Below, one piece after another: positions 1 through 7,888 of a stretch of DNA of 64,000 nucleotides. The stretch comes from Bog-473 sp035551835. GTDB lineage: Bacteria > Actinomycetota > Acidimicrobiia > Acidimicrobiales > RAAP-2. Each line of letters opens with the position of its first letter. Position 1 is the first letter of the stretch. The notes under the pieces are model-generated. The model saw nothing but the letters and a program-made list of their open reading frames with translations, was not told the DNA's origin and did no database searches. Made by a program: the position numbers and the translations under genes. The stretch covers positions 1-64,000 of the forward strand of contig DASZMN010000020.1 of the NCBI GenBank assembly GCA_035551835.1, given 5' to 3'.

Positions 1-362
1 CGCACGAGGCCCAGGGCCTCCCGCGCGCTGGCGCGGTAGAAGGGCACCGCGACCGGTGCCCGCCAATCGACGACCACCGGGTCGGCCTTGGCATCCTCGA
101 CGTGCCGGCGGCCGATGTGCCAGGTGGCCCCCGCCTCTTCATCGATCCGTCCGAAGAGGAGCGGCCGTGGGCTGTCGGCCAGGAGCGCCACCCGCCGCGA
201 CAACGCGGCGACGTAGTCGAGATCGGGATTTCCGGCGGCGACCAGGTCCTCGAGCAACACCTCGGCCCGGGCGCGCATGGCGGCCAGCGAGGTGAGGGCG
301 TCGTCGAGATAGCGCTGTTCGGCTTGGAGCTCGGGGTCGGGCAGGGGAGGGGCCACACTCAC
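1..362 (-). CDS. helD: HelD/HelR-type RNA polymerase-associated helicase, N-terminal part (cut by window edge)
   Basis: Only the first ~120 residues are inside the window. The minus-strand frame reads an N-terminal helical stretch (DPELQAEQRYLDDAL and onward, coiled-coil-like) followed by FGRIDEE, WHIGRRHVED and VVDWRAPVAVPFYRA, the hallmark N-terminal blocks of UvrD-like helicase IV/HelD proteins before the Walker A motif. Family knowledge: actinobacterial HelD/HelR removes stalled or rifampicin-bound RNA polymerase from DNA, and the N-terminal coiled coil enters the secondary channel. The start is taken at a GTG (362) with a second GTG at 356; an in-frame GTG at 377 is also possible. None has a clear Shine-Dalgarno sequence. 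A promoter and a terminator-like hairpin lie just upstream. The ATPase domains lie outside the window, so HelD and HelR subtypes cannot be separated. Confidence 0.75.
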   Translation of the reverse strand, partial: MSVAPPLPDPELQAEQRYLDDALTSLAAMRARAEVLLEDLVAAGNPDLDYVAALSRRVALLADSPRPLLFGRIDEEAGATWHIGRRHVEDAKADPVVVDWRAPVAVPFYRASAREALGLV

Positions 363-380
363 TACCGCAGTGACCACGAC

Positions 381-404
381 AAAAAGCGCGCCAAAAGAGG
401 CGCG
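381..404 (-). terminator. Terminator-like hairpin in the helD leader (candidate attenuator)
   Basis: A perfect 6-bp GC stem (CGCGCC/GGCGCG, 387-392 and 399-404) with a 6-nt loop is followed on the minus strand by C then five T residues (386-381). It sits between the predicted helD promoter and its start codon, so it should stop or modulate transcription before the gene. Function is inferred from structure and position only. Confidence 0.5.
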
Positions 405-428
405 ACAAAGTCCCCGGACATGCCGGGG

Positions 429-457
429 ATAGTACTCAACTTTTCGAACTACTACAA
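429..457 (-). promoter_or_regulatory. Promoter of the helD-like gene
   Basis: On the minus strand TTGTAG (457-452) is followed after exactly 17 nt by TACTAT (434-429), a good match to a housekeeping sigma-70 promoter in a locally AT-rich stretch. Transcription would start near 422, giving a leader of about 60 nt before the GTG at 362. A palindrome (412-428, CCCCGG-N5-CCGGGG) straddles the predicted start site and could be an operator. Confidence 0.6.
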
Positions 458-608
458 GCCTTCTACCTGGAAGTTCACCTTCTCATCTGTCCGGACCTTG
501 AACCTTTAACCAGGGGGCCTGAGGGGTGTCACTTTACTGAATTGACAACCGGTAATCAAGAGGCTTTTCAAGAAATGCGCGGCGGCCTCGACCCGGACCG
601 GCGGCGGC

Positions 609-1200
609 TCACGCCGGAGTCAGGTGCGAGCAGAAGAAGTCGGCAATCCGGCGCCGAGCGTCGTCGGCGGACGCCTCCTGGTAGCCGCCGCCGCCCATCA
701 GGTGTCCGGAGACGGCGAACAGGACGCTGTCGTGCCGATTGAGGAAGGAGTGCCCCGCCTCGGGGTACTCCTTGACGTCGTGGGTGATGTCGTTGCGCTC
801 CAGCGCGACCCGCAACTTGGCTGCGGCACCCCTGAGCGTCCGATCACGGGCGCCGAAGCTCCCCACGATGGGGCAGGCTCCCCGCAAGAAGGCTTCGGCG
901 TCCTTGGGCACCTGTCCGTAATTCACGCTCGACGCCGCGAACCCATGGGCCGGCGCCAGCAACAAGGCGAACCCGCCAGACCGACCGCAGGCACCGGAAC
1001 TTGGTGCCCCAATGAAAGAGGTCGGGCACCACGGCGAGGAACCCCTCGGACGCGAGCCAGTCCGCCTGGTGCCGGAGGTCGGGGCCCATGCCCACGACGT
1101 CGTGGATGACGACGACCCCGGGGAACGGCCCGGCGCCGGCGGGCGTCGCCAGGTAGCCGGGCATCGGCCCGGACTTCGTCGGAATCTCGACCTCGGACAT
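609..1200 (-). pseudogene. Dienelactone hydrolase family protein, internally deleted and frameshifted
   Basis: The 5' part (1200 to about 983) encodes a normal DLH N-terminus (MSEVEIPTKSGPMPGYLATP, then VVVIHDVVGMGPDLRHQADW and VPDLFHWGTKFRCLRSVW). After about 72 residues the reading frame changes and, at about 977, continues in another frame with GGFALLLAPAHGFAASSVNYG through to a normal C-terminus with the catalytic region GHSFLNRHDS, ending at 609. About 45-55 residues of the family core are missing at the junction, including the nucleophile elbow (GFCMGG). A ribosome-binding site GGGAGG precedes the ATG by about 5-7 nt. Intact relatives are about 240 aa. I infer a deletion in an originally functional gene; an assembly error is the alternative. 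Confidence 0.75.
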
Positions 1201-1350
1201 GTCCGCCTCCCGCGTCGTCGCGCTGCGCGAGCTACGTCATGCCCCTCCCTGGGGGAGCGATCTCACGAGCCGCGCCGGAATGTCCCGCCGGGTCGCTCTT
1301 GCTCGGACTTAACATAATGAACCTTATCGGCGGTCACCCGGAAAAGCGCA

Positions 1351-1386
1351 GGCACGCAAGCAGAAACGGTCCGGGTCCTGCGTGCC
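1351..1386. terminator. Inverted repeat downstream of xylB
   Basis: Perfect 8-bp arms GGCACGCA (1351-1358) and TGCGTGCC (1379-1386) enclose a 20-nt loop. The element lies about 110 nt beyond the xylB stop codon, in the gap before the dienelactone hydrolase pseudogene. There is no T-tract, so a termination role is only a possibility. Confidence 0.25.
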
Positions 1387-1492
1387 CTCTGGAGCCGGGC
1401 CGCGCAGGACCTGCAATCGTGCACAGGAGTCCGTCCCGTGCGGCGAGGGTGCGTGGGCCGGGACTGGTCCTTATTACTGCACTACTGCGCCA

Positions 1493-2914
1493 TTACTGCG
1501 CCGCCTGCTGGACCGCGCGCGCGTACGCCAGCCGGATGCCACCGGCGTCCACCCGTTCGTCGGGCTCGATCATCTCGCCACGCCCGAGCCCCCAGGCGGC
1601 GGCGAGGGCGGCGAACTCGATGCCGTCCATGACCGCGGCGGCCTGGAGCGCCGCCCCGGCGGCCACGAGCTCCTGCTCGAACGGGACGAGAACGGGTTGT
1701 CCGGTGAGGTCCGCCACGACGCGCCGGTAGGCGGCGCTGCGGGCCGCCCCGCCGATGAGGAAGACCCGGCGCGGGGACTGGGCGCCGGGAAGCCCCTCGG
1801 CCGCCTCGAGCAGGTTGCACACCACGCCCTCGATTGCGGCGCGGGCCACCTGGGCCGGCGTCAGGTCGCTGCGCAGACCGACCAGGGTGCCGGTCGCGTC
1901 CGGCCGGTTCGGCGTGCGCTCGCCGTCGAAGTGGGGGACCAGGACCATCCCGGCGGCGCCCGGCGAGGCGGACAGGGCCAAGTGATCGAACCCGGGAGCG
2001 TCGACGCCCAGGAGGTGCATGACGGCATCGGTCACTTTGGTGGCGTTCATGGTGCAGACCAAAGGCAGGAAGCGTCCGGTCGCGTCGGCAAAGCCGGCCA
2101 CGGCGCCCCTCGGATCGCTACTCGGTGTGGCGCTGACGACGAACGCCGTCCCGCTCGTTCCGAGGCTCAGGGCCAGGTCCCCCGGTTCGAGGCCCAACGC
2201 CAGCGCGGCGGCCATGTTGTCGCCCGTCCCGGGAGCGACGAGGGCGCCGACGCCGCGCCACTCGCCCGCCACGGCGCGCGGATCGAGCACCTCGGGCAAC
2301 AGTCCGAGCCACTCCCTCTCCCCTAGCACGCGGTCCAGCACGTCGACTCGATAGCGGTTCTCCGCCGGCGACCAGTAGCCGGTTCCGGACGCGTCCCCGC
2401 GGTCGGTCACCCGCCGACCGGTCAGCCGGAACGTCAACCAGTCGTGCGGGAGCAGGATCGACGCGACGCGGTCCCAGGTCGCCGGCTCGCACCTGCGAAG
2501 CCAGCGCAGTTTGGTGACGGTGAACGCCGGCACCGGGACACTGCCGACGGTGGCCGCCCATCCGGCCGCGCCACCCGAGAGCTCGTCGAGTAGCTCGTCA
2601 CAGTCGACGGCGGACTCGGTGTCGTTCCACAGCTTGGCCGGACGCAGCACCGTGCCATCCGGCCCGAGGACGACCATTCCGTGTTGTTGCGCGGCGACCG
2701 CGATCGCCGACGGCCGGCGGGCCGCACCGATCCCGCCGGCGCCGCACGCGGCAGCGAACGCCTCCTCCCACTCCTCGGGGTGTTGCTCGCTCCGGGGCGG
2801 CGTCGTCGGGCTGTGGGCCGCCCGGCCGGTCGACACGACCTCCCCGGTCTCGCCGTCCCGCAGCTGGACCTTGCAGGCGCTGGTGGACGAATCCACCCCG
2901 ACGACCAGCGGCAC
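1493..2914 (-). CDS. xylB: Xylulokinase
   Basis: ATP-dependent phosphorylation of D-xylulose to xylulose 5-phosphate (FGGY carbohydrate kinase), cytoplasmic. The N-terminal phosphate-1 motif VVGVDSSTSACKVQL, the substrate region AQQHGMV, KLWNDTES, the second ATPase-core segment GTGDNMAAALALGL with LSLGTSGTAFV, and RRVFLIGGAARSAAYRRVVA are all present in order. Length is 473 aa (family about 480-500). The GTG start at 2914 shares its G with the TAG stop of xylA (TAGTG), indicating translational coupling. The open frame continues upstream through xylA in another frame, but that extension is antisense-type noise. Product feeds the non-oxidative pentose phosphate genes found at 31-36 kb. Confidence 0.93.
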   Translation of the reverse strand: MPLVVGVDSSTSACKVQLRDGETGEVVSTGRAAHSPTTPPRSEQHPEEWEEAFAAACGAGGIGAARRPSAIAVAAQQHGMVVLGPDGTVLRPAKLWNDTESAVDCDELLDELSGGAAGWAATVGSVPVPAFTVTKLRWLRRCEPATWDRVASILLPHDWLTFRLTGRRVTDRGDASGTGYWSPAENRYRVDVLDRVLGEREWLGLLPEVLDPRAVAGEWRGVGALVAPGTGDNMAAALALGLEPGDLALSLGTSGTAFVVSATPSSDPRGAVAGFADATGRFLPLVCTMNATKVTDAVMHLLGVDAPGFDHLALSASPGAAGMVLVPHFDGERTPNRPDATGTLVGLRSDLTPAQVARAAIEGVVCNLLEAAEGLPGAQSPRRVFLIGGAARSAAYRRVVADLTGQPVLVPFEQELVAAGAALQAAAVMDGIEFAALAAAWGLGRGEMIEPDERVDAGGIRLAYARAVQQAAQ

Positions 2915-4071
2915 TAGCGCGCCCCGAGCAGGAGCTCCGTGACCAGTTGGTCGAGCCGCTCGTGGCCGTAGCCGTACCCGGCGAGCGACTCCTCGTCGTA
3001 GTGGGCCGAAAGGATCCCTTCGAGTCCGTCCTCCGGGCGCGTCGGTTCGGACAGCTGGGCGCTCCTGGCTGTGCGCAGCGCTGCTTGGATCTCGGGGTCG
3101 TCGTGAAATCGACGCGCCGTGTCGGCCAGGATCAGATAGGTGCGCATGCACCCGCGTGCGAAGTCCCACACTCCGTCGAGGTCCTCCGTGCGGTACGGGT
3201 GCGCGTCGAAATGGCGCATCCCCTCCCATCGTGCGTCCTCGAGAAGCTTGACGACGTAGAAGGCATCGCGAATGCCTTCCGACCCGAAGCGGAAGTCCTG
3301 GTCGAATTTCCCTATCCGCTGCGCGTTGAGGTCGATGTGAAAGAGCTTGTCGTGCCAGAGCGTCTGCGCGACGGCGTGCGTGAACGACAGGCCACTCATT
3401 GTTTCGTGGGCGAACTCCGGGTTGAGGCCCACCATGTGCGGCCGCTCCAACGCGCCGATGAAGGCCAGCGCGTGGCCCACCGTGGGTAAGAGGATGTCGC
3501 CCCGGGGCTCGTTCGGCTTGGGCTCCAGGGCAATGCGGAGTCCGAGATCCCGCTGGTCGATGTATTCGCAGACGAGGTCGATTCCCTCTTTGTAGCGATC
3601 GAGCGCGAGCCGCACCTCCTTGGCCGCTTCGGCCTCCATCCCCTCGCGCCCTCCCCACATGACGAAGATCCCCGCTCCGAACTCGGCACCGAGCTCCGCC
3701 GCCTCGCAGGCCTGGCGGACGGCGAAGCGGCGGACCTGCGGATCGTTCGCCGTCAGGGCGCCCTCCTTGAACACCGGCCGGTAGAAGAGGTTCGTGGTCA
3801 CCATCGGGACGCACATGCCGGTGGCGTCGAGGACGCGGCGGAATGCCTTGACGATGTCGTGGCGCTGCGCCGCCGTGCTCCCGGCGGGGACCAGGTCGTT
3901 GTCGTGGAAGCTCACCCCGTACGCCCCGAGCTCGGACAGGCGCCGCACCGTCTCGGCCGGCGCAAGGGGGCCCCGCACCTCGGTCCCGAAGGGGTCCCGG
4001 CCCCGGTTGCCGACGGTCCACAGGCCGAACGTGAAGTGGTGTTCGGGCCGTGGGATGAACAGGTCGCTCAT
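2914..4071 (-). CDS. xylA: Xylose isomerase
   Basis: Interconverts D-xylose and D-xylulose with two divalent metals (class I, actinobacterial type). Visible active-site blocks: SFHDNDLVP (catalytic His/Asp), NLFYRPVFKEGALT, WGGREG, EPKPNEPRGD (metal Glu), GLNPEFAHE (metal Glu/His), FHIDLNAQ (metal Asp) and HFDAHPYR (metal Asp). Length is 385 aa from the ATG at 4071, which follows a G-rich ribosome-binding site (AGGGGGGAG); an upstream GTG at 4098 would add nine residues. First gene of a two-gene operon with xylB. No xylose transporter or XylR repressor is visible nearby. Confidence 0.95.
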   Translation of the reverse strand: MSDLFIPRPEHHFTFGLWTVGNRGRDPFGTEVRGPLAPAETVRRLSELGAYGVSFHDNDLVPAGSTAAQRHDIVKAFRRVLDATGMCVPMVTTNLFYRPVFKEGALTANDPQVRRFAVRQACEAAELGAEFGAGIFVMWGGREGMEAEAAKEVRLALDRYKEGIDLVCEYIDQRDLGLRIALEPKPNEPRGDILLPTVGHALAFIGALERPHMVGLNPEFAHETMSGLSFTHAVAQTLWHDKLFHIDLNAQRIGKFDQDFRFGSEGIRDAFYVVKLLEDARWEGMRHFDAHPYRTEDLDGVWDFARGCMRTYLILADTARRFHDDPEIQAALRTARSAQLSEPTRPEDGLEGILSAHYDEESLAGYGYGHERLDQLVTELLLGAR

Positions 4072-4512
4072 GGCTCCCCCCTGTCGTTCAGTGACCATCT
4101 GAAGCGTGCGTGCCCCGTCCCGGCGGGGCCCGTCGTTCGCAGAGTATCAGTGCGAAATCCCTGGTGATGGAGTCGGGCGCCCTGTCCGGTTGGCGCTCGC
4201 CGTCATGCTCGGAAAGGGCGGTCACGGGGCGTGCGGCTCATACGGCCGCACGCCCCGGAGGCCCGGCTGCGGCGCCCGACCGGGGGAAGGAGCGGTCGAG
4301 GGGGTGCCGACGCTCCCATCGGACGGCAGTCACTGCGGGCATCTTGGCGGGTCGCCTTAGGAGCGCGGCGGGAGCTAGCTGTGGAATCGCGTACAACTTT
4401 GCCCGGGCACCCGGTTGTGGCCTGCAGAGTTCGGGCACCCGGGGACGAAACCCCAAGCGGGCTCACAGCTGGGGTTCGGCTCGTTGTGAAATCGCTCGTT
4501 TCAACTGGCTGA
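4072..4512. other. Intergenic region between xylA (minus) and the export operon (plus)
   Basis: 440 bp without a convincing gene; short open frames here are GC-driven. It should hold divergent promoters for xylAB and the export operon. I do not see a confident -35/-10 pair, but a strong 12-bp palindrome is present at 4225-4257. Confidence 0.6.
4225..4257. repeat. Perfect 12-bp inverted repeat
   Basis: CGGGGCGTGCGG (4225-4236) and CCGCACGCCCCG (4246-4257) are exact reverse complements separated by 9 nt. It lies 154 bp upstream of xylA and 256 bp upstream of the export operon. It has no T-tract on either side, so an operator or RNA structure in a leader is more likely than a terminator. Confidence 0.55.
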
Positions 4513-5829
4513 ATGGCGAAAACGGGAGCAATGGAGCGACAGGAGCCCCCCCTGGACCTCACGGAGGAGCTGCCGCTCGACGACGAGGCCGTCCTGGCAC
4601 CCCCTCCCCCGCCGTGGTGGCGCCGCTACCGATGGCCCCTCGCCGGCGCCGGCGTCGTCATCGTCGCGGCCGCCATCGCGCTCCCGCTATGGCTCACCTC
4701 GGGATCCTCCACCCCGAGCGGCCTCTCCATCACAACGGTAACGGTGCCGGTCACCACCGGGACGATCCAACAGACCGTCAGCAGCTCTGGCACCATTCAG
4801 CCGGCGAACCAGGCCAGCCTCAACTTCGCGGTCTCGGGCACGGTGACCAACGTCGCGGTGAGAGCGGGGCAAACGGTCACGGCCGGTCAGACCCTGGCGA
4901 CCGTCGACACGACGGCGCTCACCGAGGACGTGAACGCCGCACAGGCCCAACTGACGGCGGCCAACGACCGACTCGCGAGTGACGAGGCGAGCGGCGCCGC
5001 GGCCAGCCAGATCGACTCGGACCAGGCCTCGATCACGTCGGCCGAGTCCTCGCTGTCCACCGCGCAGACCAACCTGAGCGACGCCTCCCTGACCTCGACG
5101 ATCGCGGGCACCGTTGCCTCCGTCAGCCTGAGCGTCGGCCAACAGGTCACCGGAACGGGATCGGGCGGGAACGGCAGCGGCGGCTCCAACGGGTCGAATG
5201 GCAGCTCCTCCAGTGGGACGGGGACGGGCAGCAGCTCGAGCGAGATCGAGGTGATCGGCACCAACGGCTACGTCGTCAACGCCACCGTCGACGACACCCA
5301 GATCGGCCAGATCACCGACGGGGATCAGGTTGTCATCACGCCGACCGGCGCCTCGACGCCTGTCTACGGCACCGTCGGATCCATCAGCCTCGTCGGCAGC
5401 CAGAGCTCGAACGTGACCACCTTCCCGGTGGGGATCGATGTGACCGGCAGCCCATCTGGTCTCTACGCCGGTGCCTCGGCGAGCGTCAGCATCATCGTCA
5501 AGCAGCTGAACAACGTGACCGAGGTCCCGACAGCGGCCATCTCCTATGACTCCAGCGGGCAGGCGACCGTCACCGAGGTCGTCAACGGCGCCCACGTTGT
5601 CAAGGACGTGACAGTCGGAGCTGCGGAGAATGGTGAGACGCAGATCACGAGCGGGGTCACCGCGGGCGCCAAGGTCCTCGAGCGGCAGGTCAGGTTCACC
5701 GCCCCGGCCGGCGGGACCGGCGGGCTCTTGGGCGGGGGCGGCGCGAAGAACTTCCCGGGTGGCGGCGGTGGCGGCTTCCTCGGGCGCGGCCCTGCGGGCG
5801 GTGGCGGCCCCGTCACCTCCAACAGCTAA
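4513..5829 (+). CDS. MacA/HlyD-like membrane fusion (adaptor) protein
   Basis: Predicted adaptor of the ABC exporter encoded directly downstream. Layout of the 438 residues: acidic cytoplasmic N-terminus (about 1-35), one membrane segment (about 42-62, PLAGAGVVIVAAAIALPLWL), a biotinyl-lipoyl-like half with NFAVSGTVTNVAVRAGQTVTAGQ, a short coiled coil (about 135-190), the second lipoyl half (LTSTIAGTVASVSLSVGQQV), a Gly/Ser linker, a beta-barrel domain, and a glycine-rich tail containing NFPGG. Start is uncertain: ATG 4513 lacks a ribosome-binding site; ATG 4531 (MERQEPP) has GGGAG very close upstream. The 9-bp gap to the ATPase gene supports an operon. Substrate unknown. Confidence 0.8.
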   Translation: MAKTGAMERQEPPLDLTEELPLDDEAVLAPPPPPWWRRYRWPLAGAGVVIVAAAIALPLWLTSGSSTPSGLSITTVTVPVTTGTIQQTVSSSGTIQPANQASLNFAVSGTVTNVAVRAGQTVTAGQTLATVDTTALTEDVNAAQAQLTAANDRLASDEASGAAASQIDSDQASITSAESSLSTAQTNLSDASLTSTIAGTVASVSLSVGQQVTGTGSGGNGSGGSNGSNGSSSSGTGTGSSSSEIEVIGTNGYVVNATVDDTQIGQITDGDQVVITPTGASTPVYGTVGSISLVGSQSSNVTTFPVGIDVTGSPSGLYAGASASVSIIVKQLNNVTEVPTAAISYDSSGQATVTEVVNGAHVVKDVTVGAAENGETQITSGVTAGAKVLERQVRFTAPAGGTGGLLGGGGAKNFPGGGGGGFLGRGPAGGGGPVTSNS

Positions 5830-5838
5830 GGGCCCCTC

Positions 5839-6585
5839 GTGAACGTCACCCCACCCCAAGGCACCGCACCGGTCGAGCCTTCACGCGAGACCGTGATCGA
5901 GCTCGAGCGGGTCACGAAGGTCTATCGCACCGGGTCGATCTCGGTTGCGGCCCTTCGTGGCGTGAGCCTGTCGATCGACCTCGGCGAATACGTCGCCATC
6001 ATCGGGCCGTCGGGGTCGGGCAAGTCGACGCTCATGCATATTCTCGGCTGCCTCGACGTCCCCACCTCGGGTCGGTACCACCTGGCCGGCGAGGACGTCA
6101 GCCATATGAGCGAGACCGCGCTGGCCGAGGTCCGCAATCGGCGCATCGGGTTCGTGTTCCAGCAGTTCAACCTGCTCTCCTCCATGACGGCATGGCAGAA
6201 CGTCGAGCTCCCGCTCGCCTACGCCGGGGTGTCGCGCACCGAGCGCAAGGAGCGGGCGATGGAAGCGCTGGCACGCGTCGGCCTGGCCGGACGCGTCCAT
6301 CACCGTCCGGGTGAGCTCTCGGGCGGCCAGCAACAGCGGGTCGCCGTGGCCCGCGCCCTCGTCACCGAGCCCGACCTCATCCTCGCCGACGAGCCGACCG
6401 GCAACCTCGACTCGGTCTCGGCGGCCGACGTGCTGCGCCTGATGGGCGAGCTCCACGAGACCGGGCGCACCCTCCTGCTGATCACCCACGACGCCGAAGT
6501 CGCGTCGGCGGCCAACCGGGTCGTGGGCATCCGCGACGGCCTGCTGACGGAGAACGACGCGCGCTTCGTCGAGAGCGTCCGGTGA
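5839..6585 (+). CDS. ABC transporter ATP-binding protein (MacB/LolD type)
   Basis: Cytoplasmic ATPase of 248 aa. Walker A GPSGSGKST, Q-loop FVFQQFNLL, signature LSGGQQQRVAVARAL, Walker B LILADEPTGNLD and H-loop LLITHD are all intact. The pattern FQQFNLLSSMTAWQNVELPL is typical of the MacB/LolD/FtsE-like group that energises mechanotransmission permeases. It starts at a GTG and its 3' end overlaps the permease start by 4 nt (GTGA), so the two are translationally coupled. Partner adaptors are encoded on either side of the pair. Substrate cannot be inferred. Confidence 0.93.
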   Translation: MNVTPPQGTAPVEPSRETVIELERVTKVYRTGSISVAALRGVSLSIDLGEYVAIIGPSGSGKSTLMHILGCLDVPTSGRYHLAGEDVSHMSETALAEVRNRRIGFVFQQFNLLSSMTAWQNVELPLAYAGVSRTERKERAMEALARVGLAGRVHHRPGELSGGQQQRVAVARALVTEPDLILADEPTGNLDSVSAADVLRLMGELHETGRTLLLITHDAEVASAANRVVGIRDGLLTENDARFVESVR

Positions 6586-7826
6586 GCTGGCTCGAGACGG
6601 TCCGCACCGGCGTGAACGGCGTGCGCAGCCACCGGCTGCGTTCCTTCCTGACGGTGCTCGGCATCCTCATCGGGATCGCCGGGGTGATCATCGCGGTCGG
6701 TCTCGGTGAGGGCGCCTCGAGCCAGGTCACGTCCGAGATCAACGCGCTCGGGTCGAACGTGCTCACCATCACCCCCGGGAGCTCGACGTCGAGCACCGGG
6801 ATTCGCCAGGCCCTCGGTACCGCATCGACCCTGACCACGGCCGACGTCTCCGCCCTCTCCTCCCCCATCGACGCGCCCGACATCAAGGCGGTCGCCCCCA
6901 TCACCTCGAGCACCGAAGAGCTGACCGCCGGCAGCGAGACGGCCACGACGAGCGTGCAGGGCACGACGCCCACCTGGTTGACCGTGCGGGGTCGCACCCT
7001 GGCCGAAGGGCGGTTCATCGACAACCAGGACGTGCAGGATCACGGCGCGGTGGCCGTCCTGGGAGCGACCACGGCCTCGGAGCTCTTCAGCCGCCAGGAT
7101 CCCGTCGGTCAGATCGTCGACGTCAATGGCGTCCCGGTGACCGTCGTCGGCGTCCTGACCTCCACCGGCGCGTCGAGTTCGTCGTCGAGCACGAGCGACC
7201 CCGACGACGTCATGATCATCCCCTTCACCACGGGGGCCGAGCGCATCTTTGGTGGAACGTCGCGCAACTCGGTGAGCTCCATTGCCGTCCAGGCGCGCTC
7301 GTCGGCCGATCTCACCGGGGCGTACCAGGAGGCGGACCACCTGCTCCTCCAGCTCCACGGCATCACGAACCCCACGAACGCCGACTTCACCATCACGTCG
7401 GAGCAGTCGTTGATCGCCGCTAACACGTCGGTCGACCACACCCTGACGATCCTCCTCGGCGGCATCGCCGCCATCTCGCTCATCGTGGGTGGGATCGGCG
7501 TCATGAACATCATGCTGGTGTCGGTCACGGAGCGGATCCGCGAGATCGGATTGCGCAAGGCCCTCGGCGCCACGCCGCGCGTCATCCGCCGCCAGTTCCT
7601 CGTCGAGGCTTCCGTCCTCGGGCTGGTCGGCGGCGTCCTCGGCGTGGTGAGTGGCCTCCTCGGCGTGTTGTACCTCCCGGGCCTGATCGGTGACCCGATC
7701 TCCACGAGCCCGACGGCGGCGGTGGGGGCGCTCGCCATCGCGCTGGCCATCGGCGTCCTCTTCGGGGTCTACCCCGCCAGCCGGGCCGCGGCCCTCGCAC
7801 CCATCGACGCCCTGCGCACCGAGTAA
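6582..7826 (+). CDS. ABC transporter permease, MacB/FtsX family
   Basis: Membrane subunit of 414 aa with the classical MacB_PCD-FtsX layout: first helix at about 20-42 (RSFLTVLGILIGIAGVIIAVGLGEGA), a large extracytoplasmic domain (about 45-275), then three helices (about 283-308, 333-362, 378-402) with the conserved SVTERIREIGLRKALGATP coupling segment between the second and third. GTG start overlaps the ATPase stop codon. Family members do not move substrate through the membrane but drive periplasmic or cell-surface partners; here the adaptors and a secreted glycine-rich protein in the same operon are the obvious partners. Confidence 0.92.
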   Translation: MSWLETVRTGVNGVRSHRLRSFLTVLGILIGIAGVIIAVGLGEGASSQVTSEINALGSNVLTITPGSSTSSTGIRQALGTASTLTTADVSALSSPIDAPDIKAVAPITSSTEELTAGSETATTSVQGTTPTWLTVRGRTLAEGRFIDNQDVQDHGAVAVLGATTASELFSRQDPVGQIVDVNGVPVTVVGVLTSTGASSSSSSTSDPDDVMIIPFTTGAERIFGGTSRNSVSSIAVQARSSADLTGAYQEADHLLLQLHGITNPTNADFTITSEQSLIAANTSVDHTLTILLGGIAAISLIVGGIGVMNIMLVSVTERIREIGLRKALGATPRVIRRQFLVEASVLGLVGGVLGVVSGLLGVLYLPGLIGDPISTSPTAAVGALAIALAIGVLFGVYPASRAAALAPIDALRTE

Positions 7827-7888
7827 GGCCACCTCCCCCCGACCCGCATGCGCACCGCACAGCAGAGACAGAAAGAGGCAACAGCAAA

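Noticed and set aside
412..428. Rifamycin-associated element (RAE) before helD
   Set aside because: The palindrome CCCCGG-N5-CCGGGG does not match the RAE sequence as I remember it; kept only as a generic start-site palindrome.
1382..2326. Long plus-strand open frame antisense to xylB
   Set aside because: Low-complexity Arg/Gly/Ala/His composition typical of the antisense frame of a GC-rich gene; xylB motifs explain the region.
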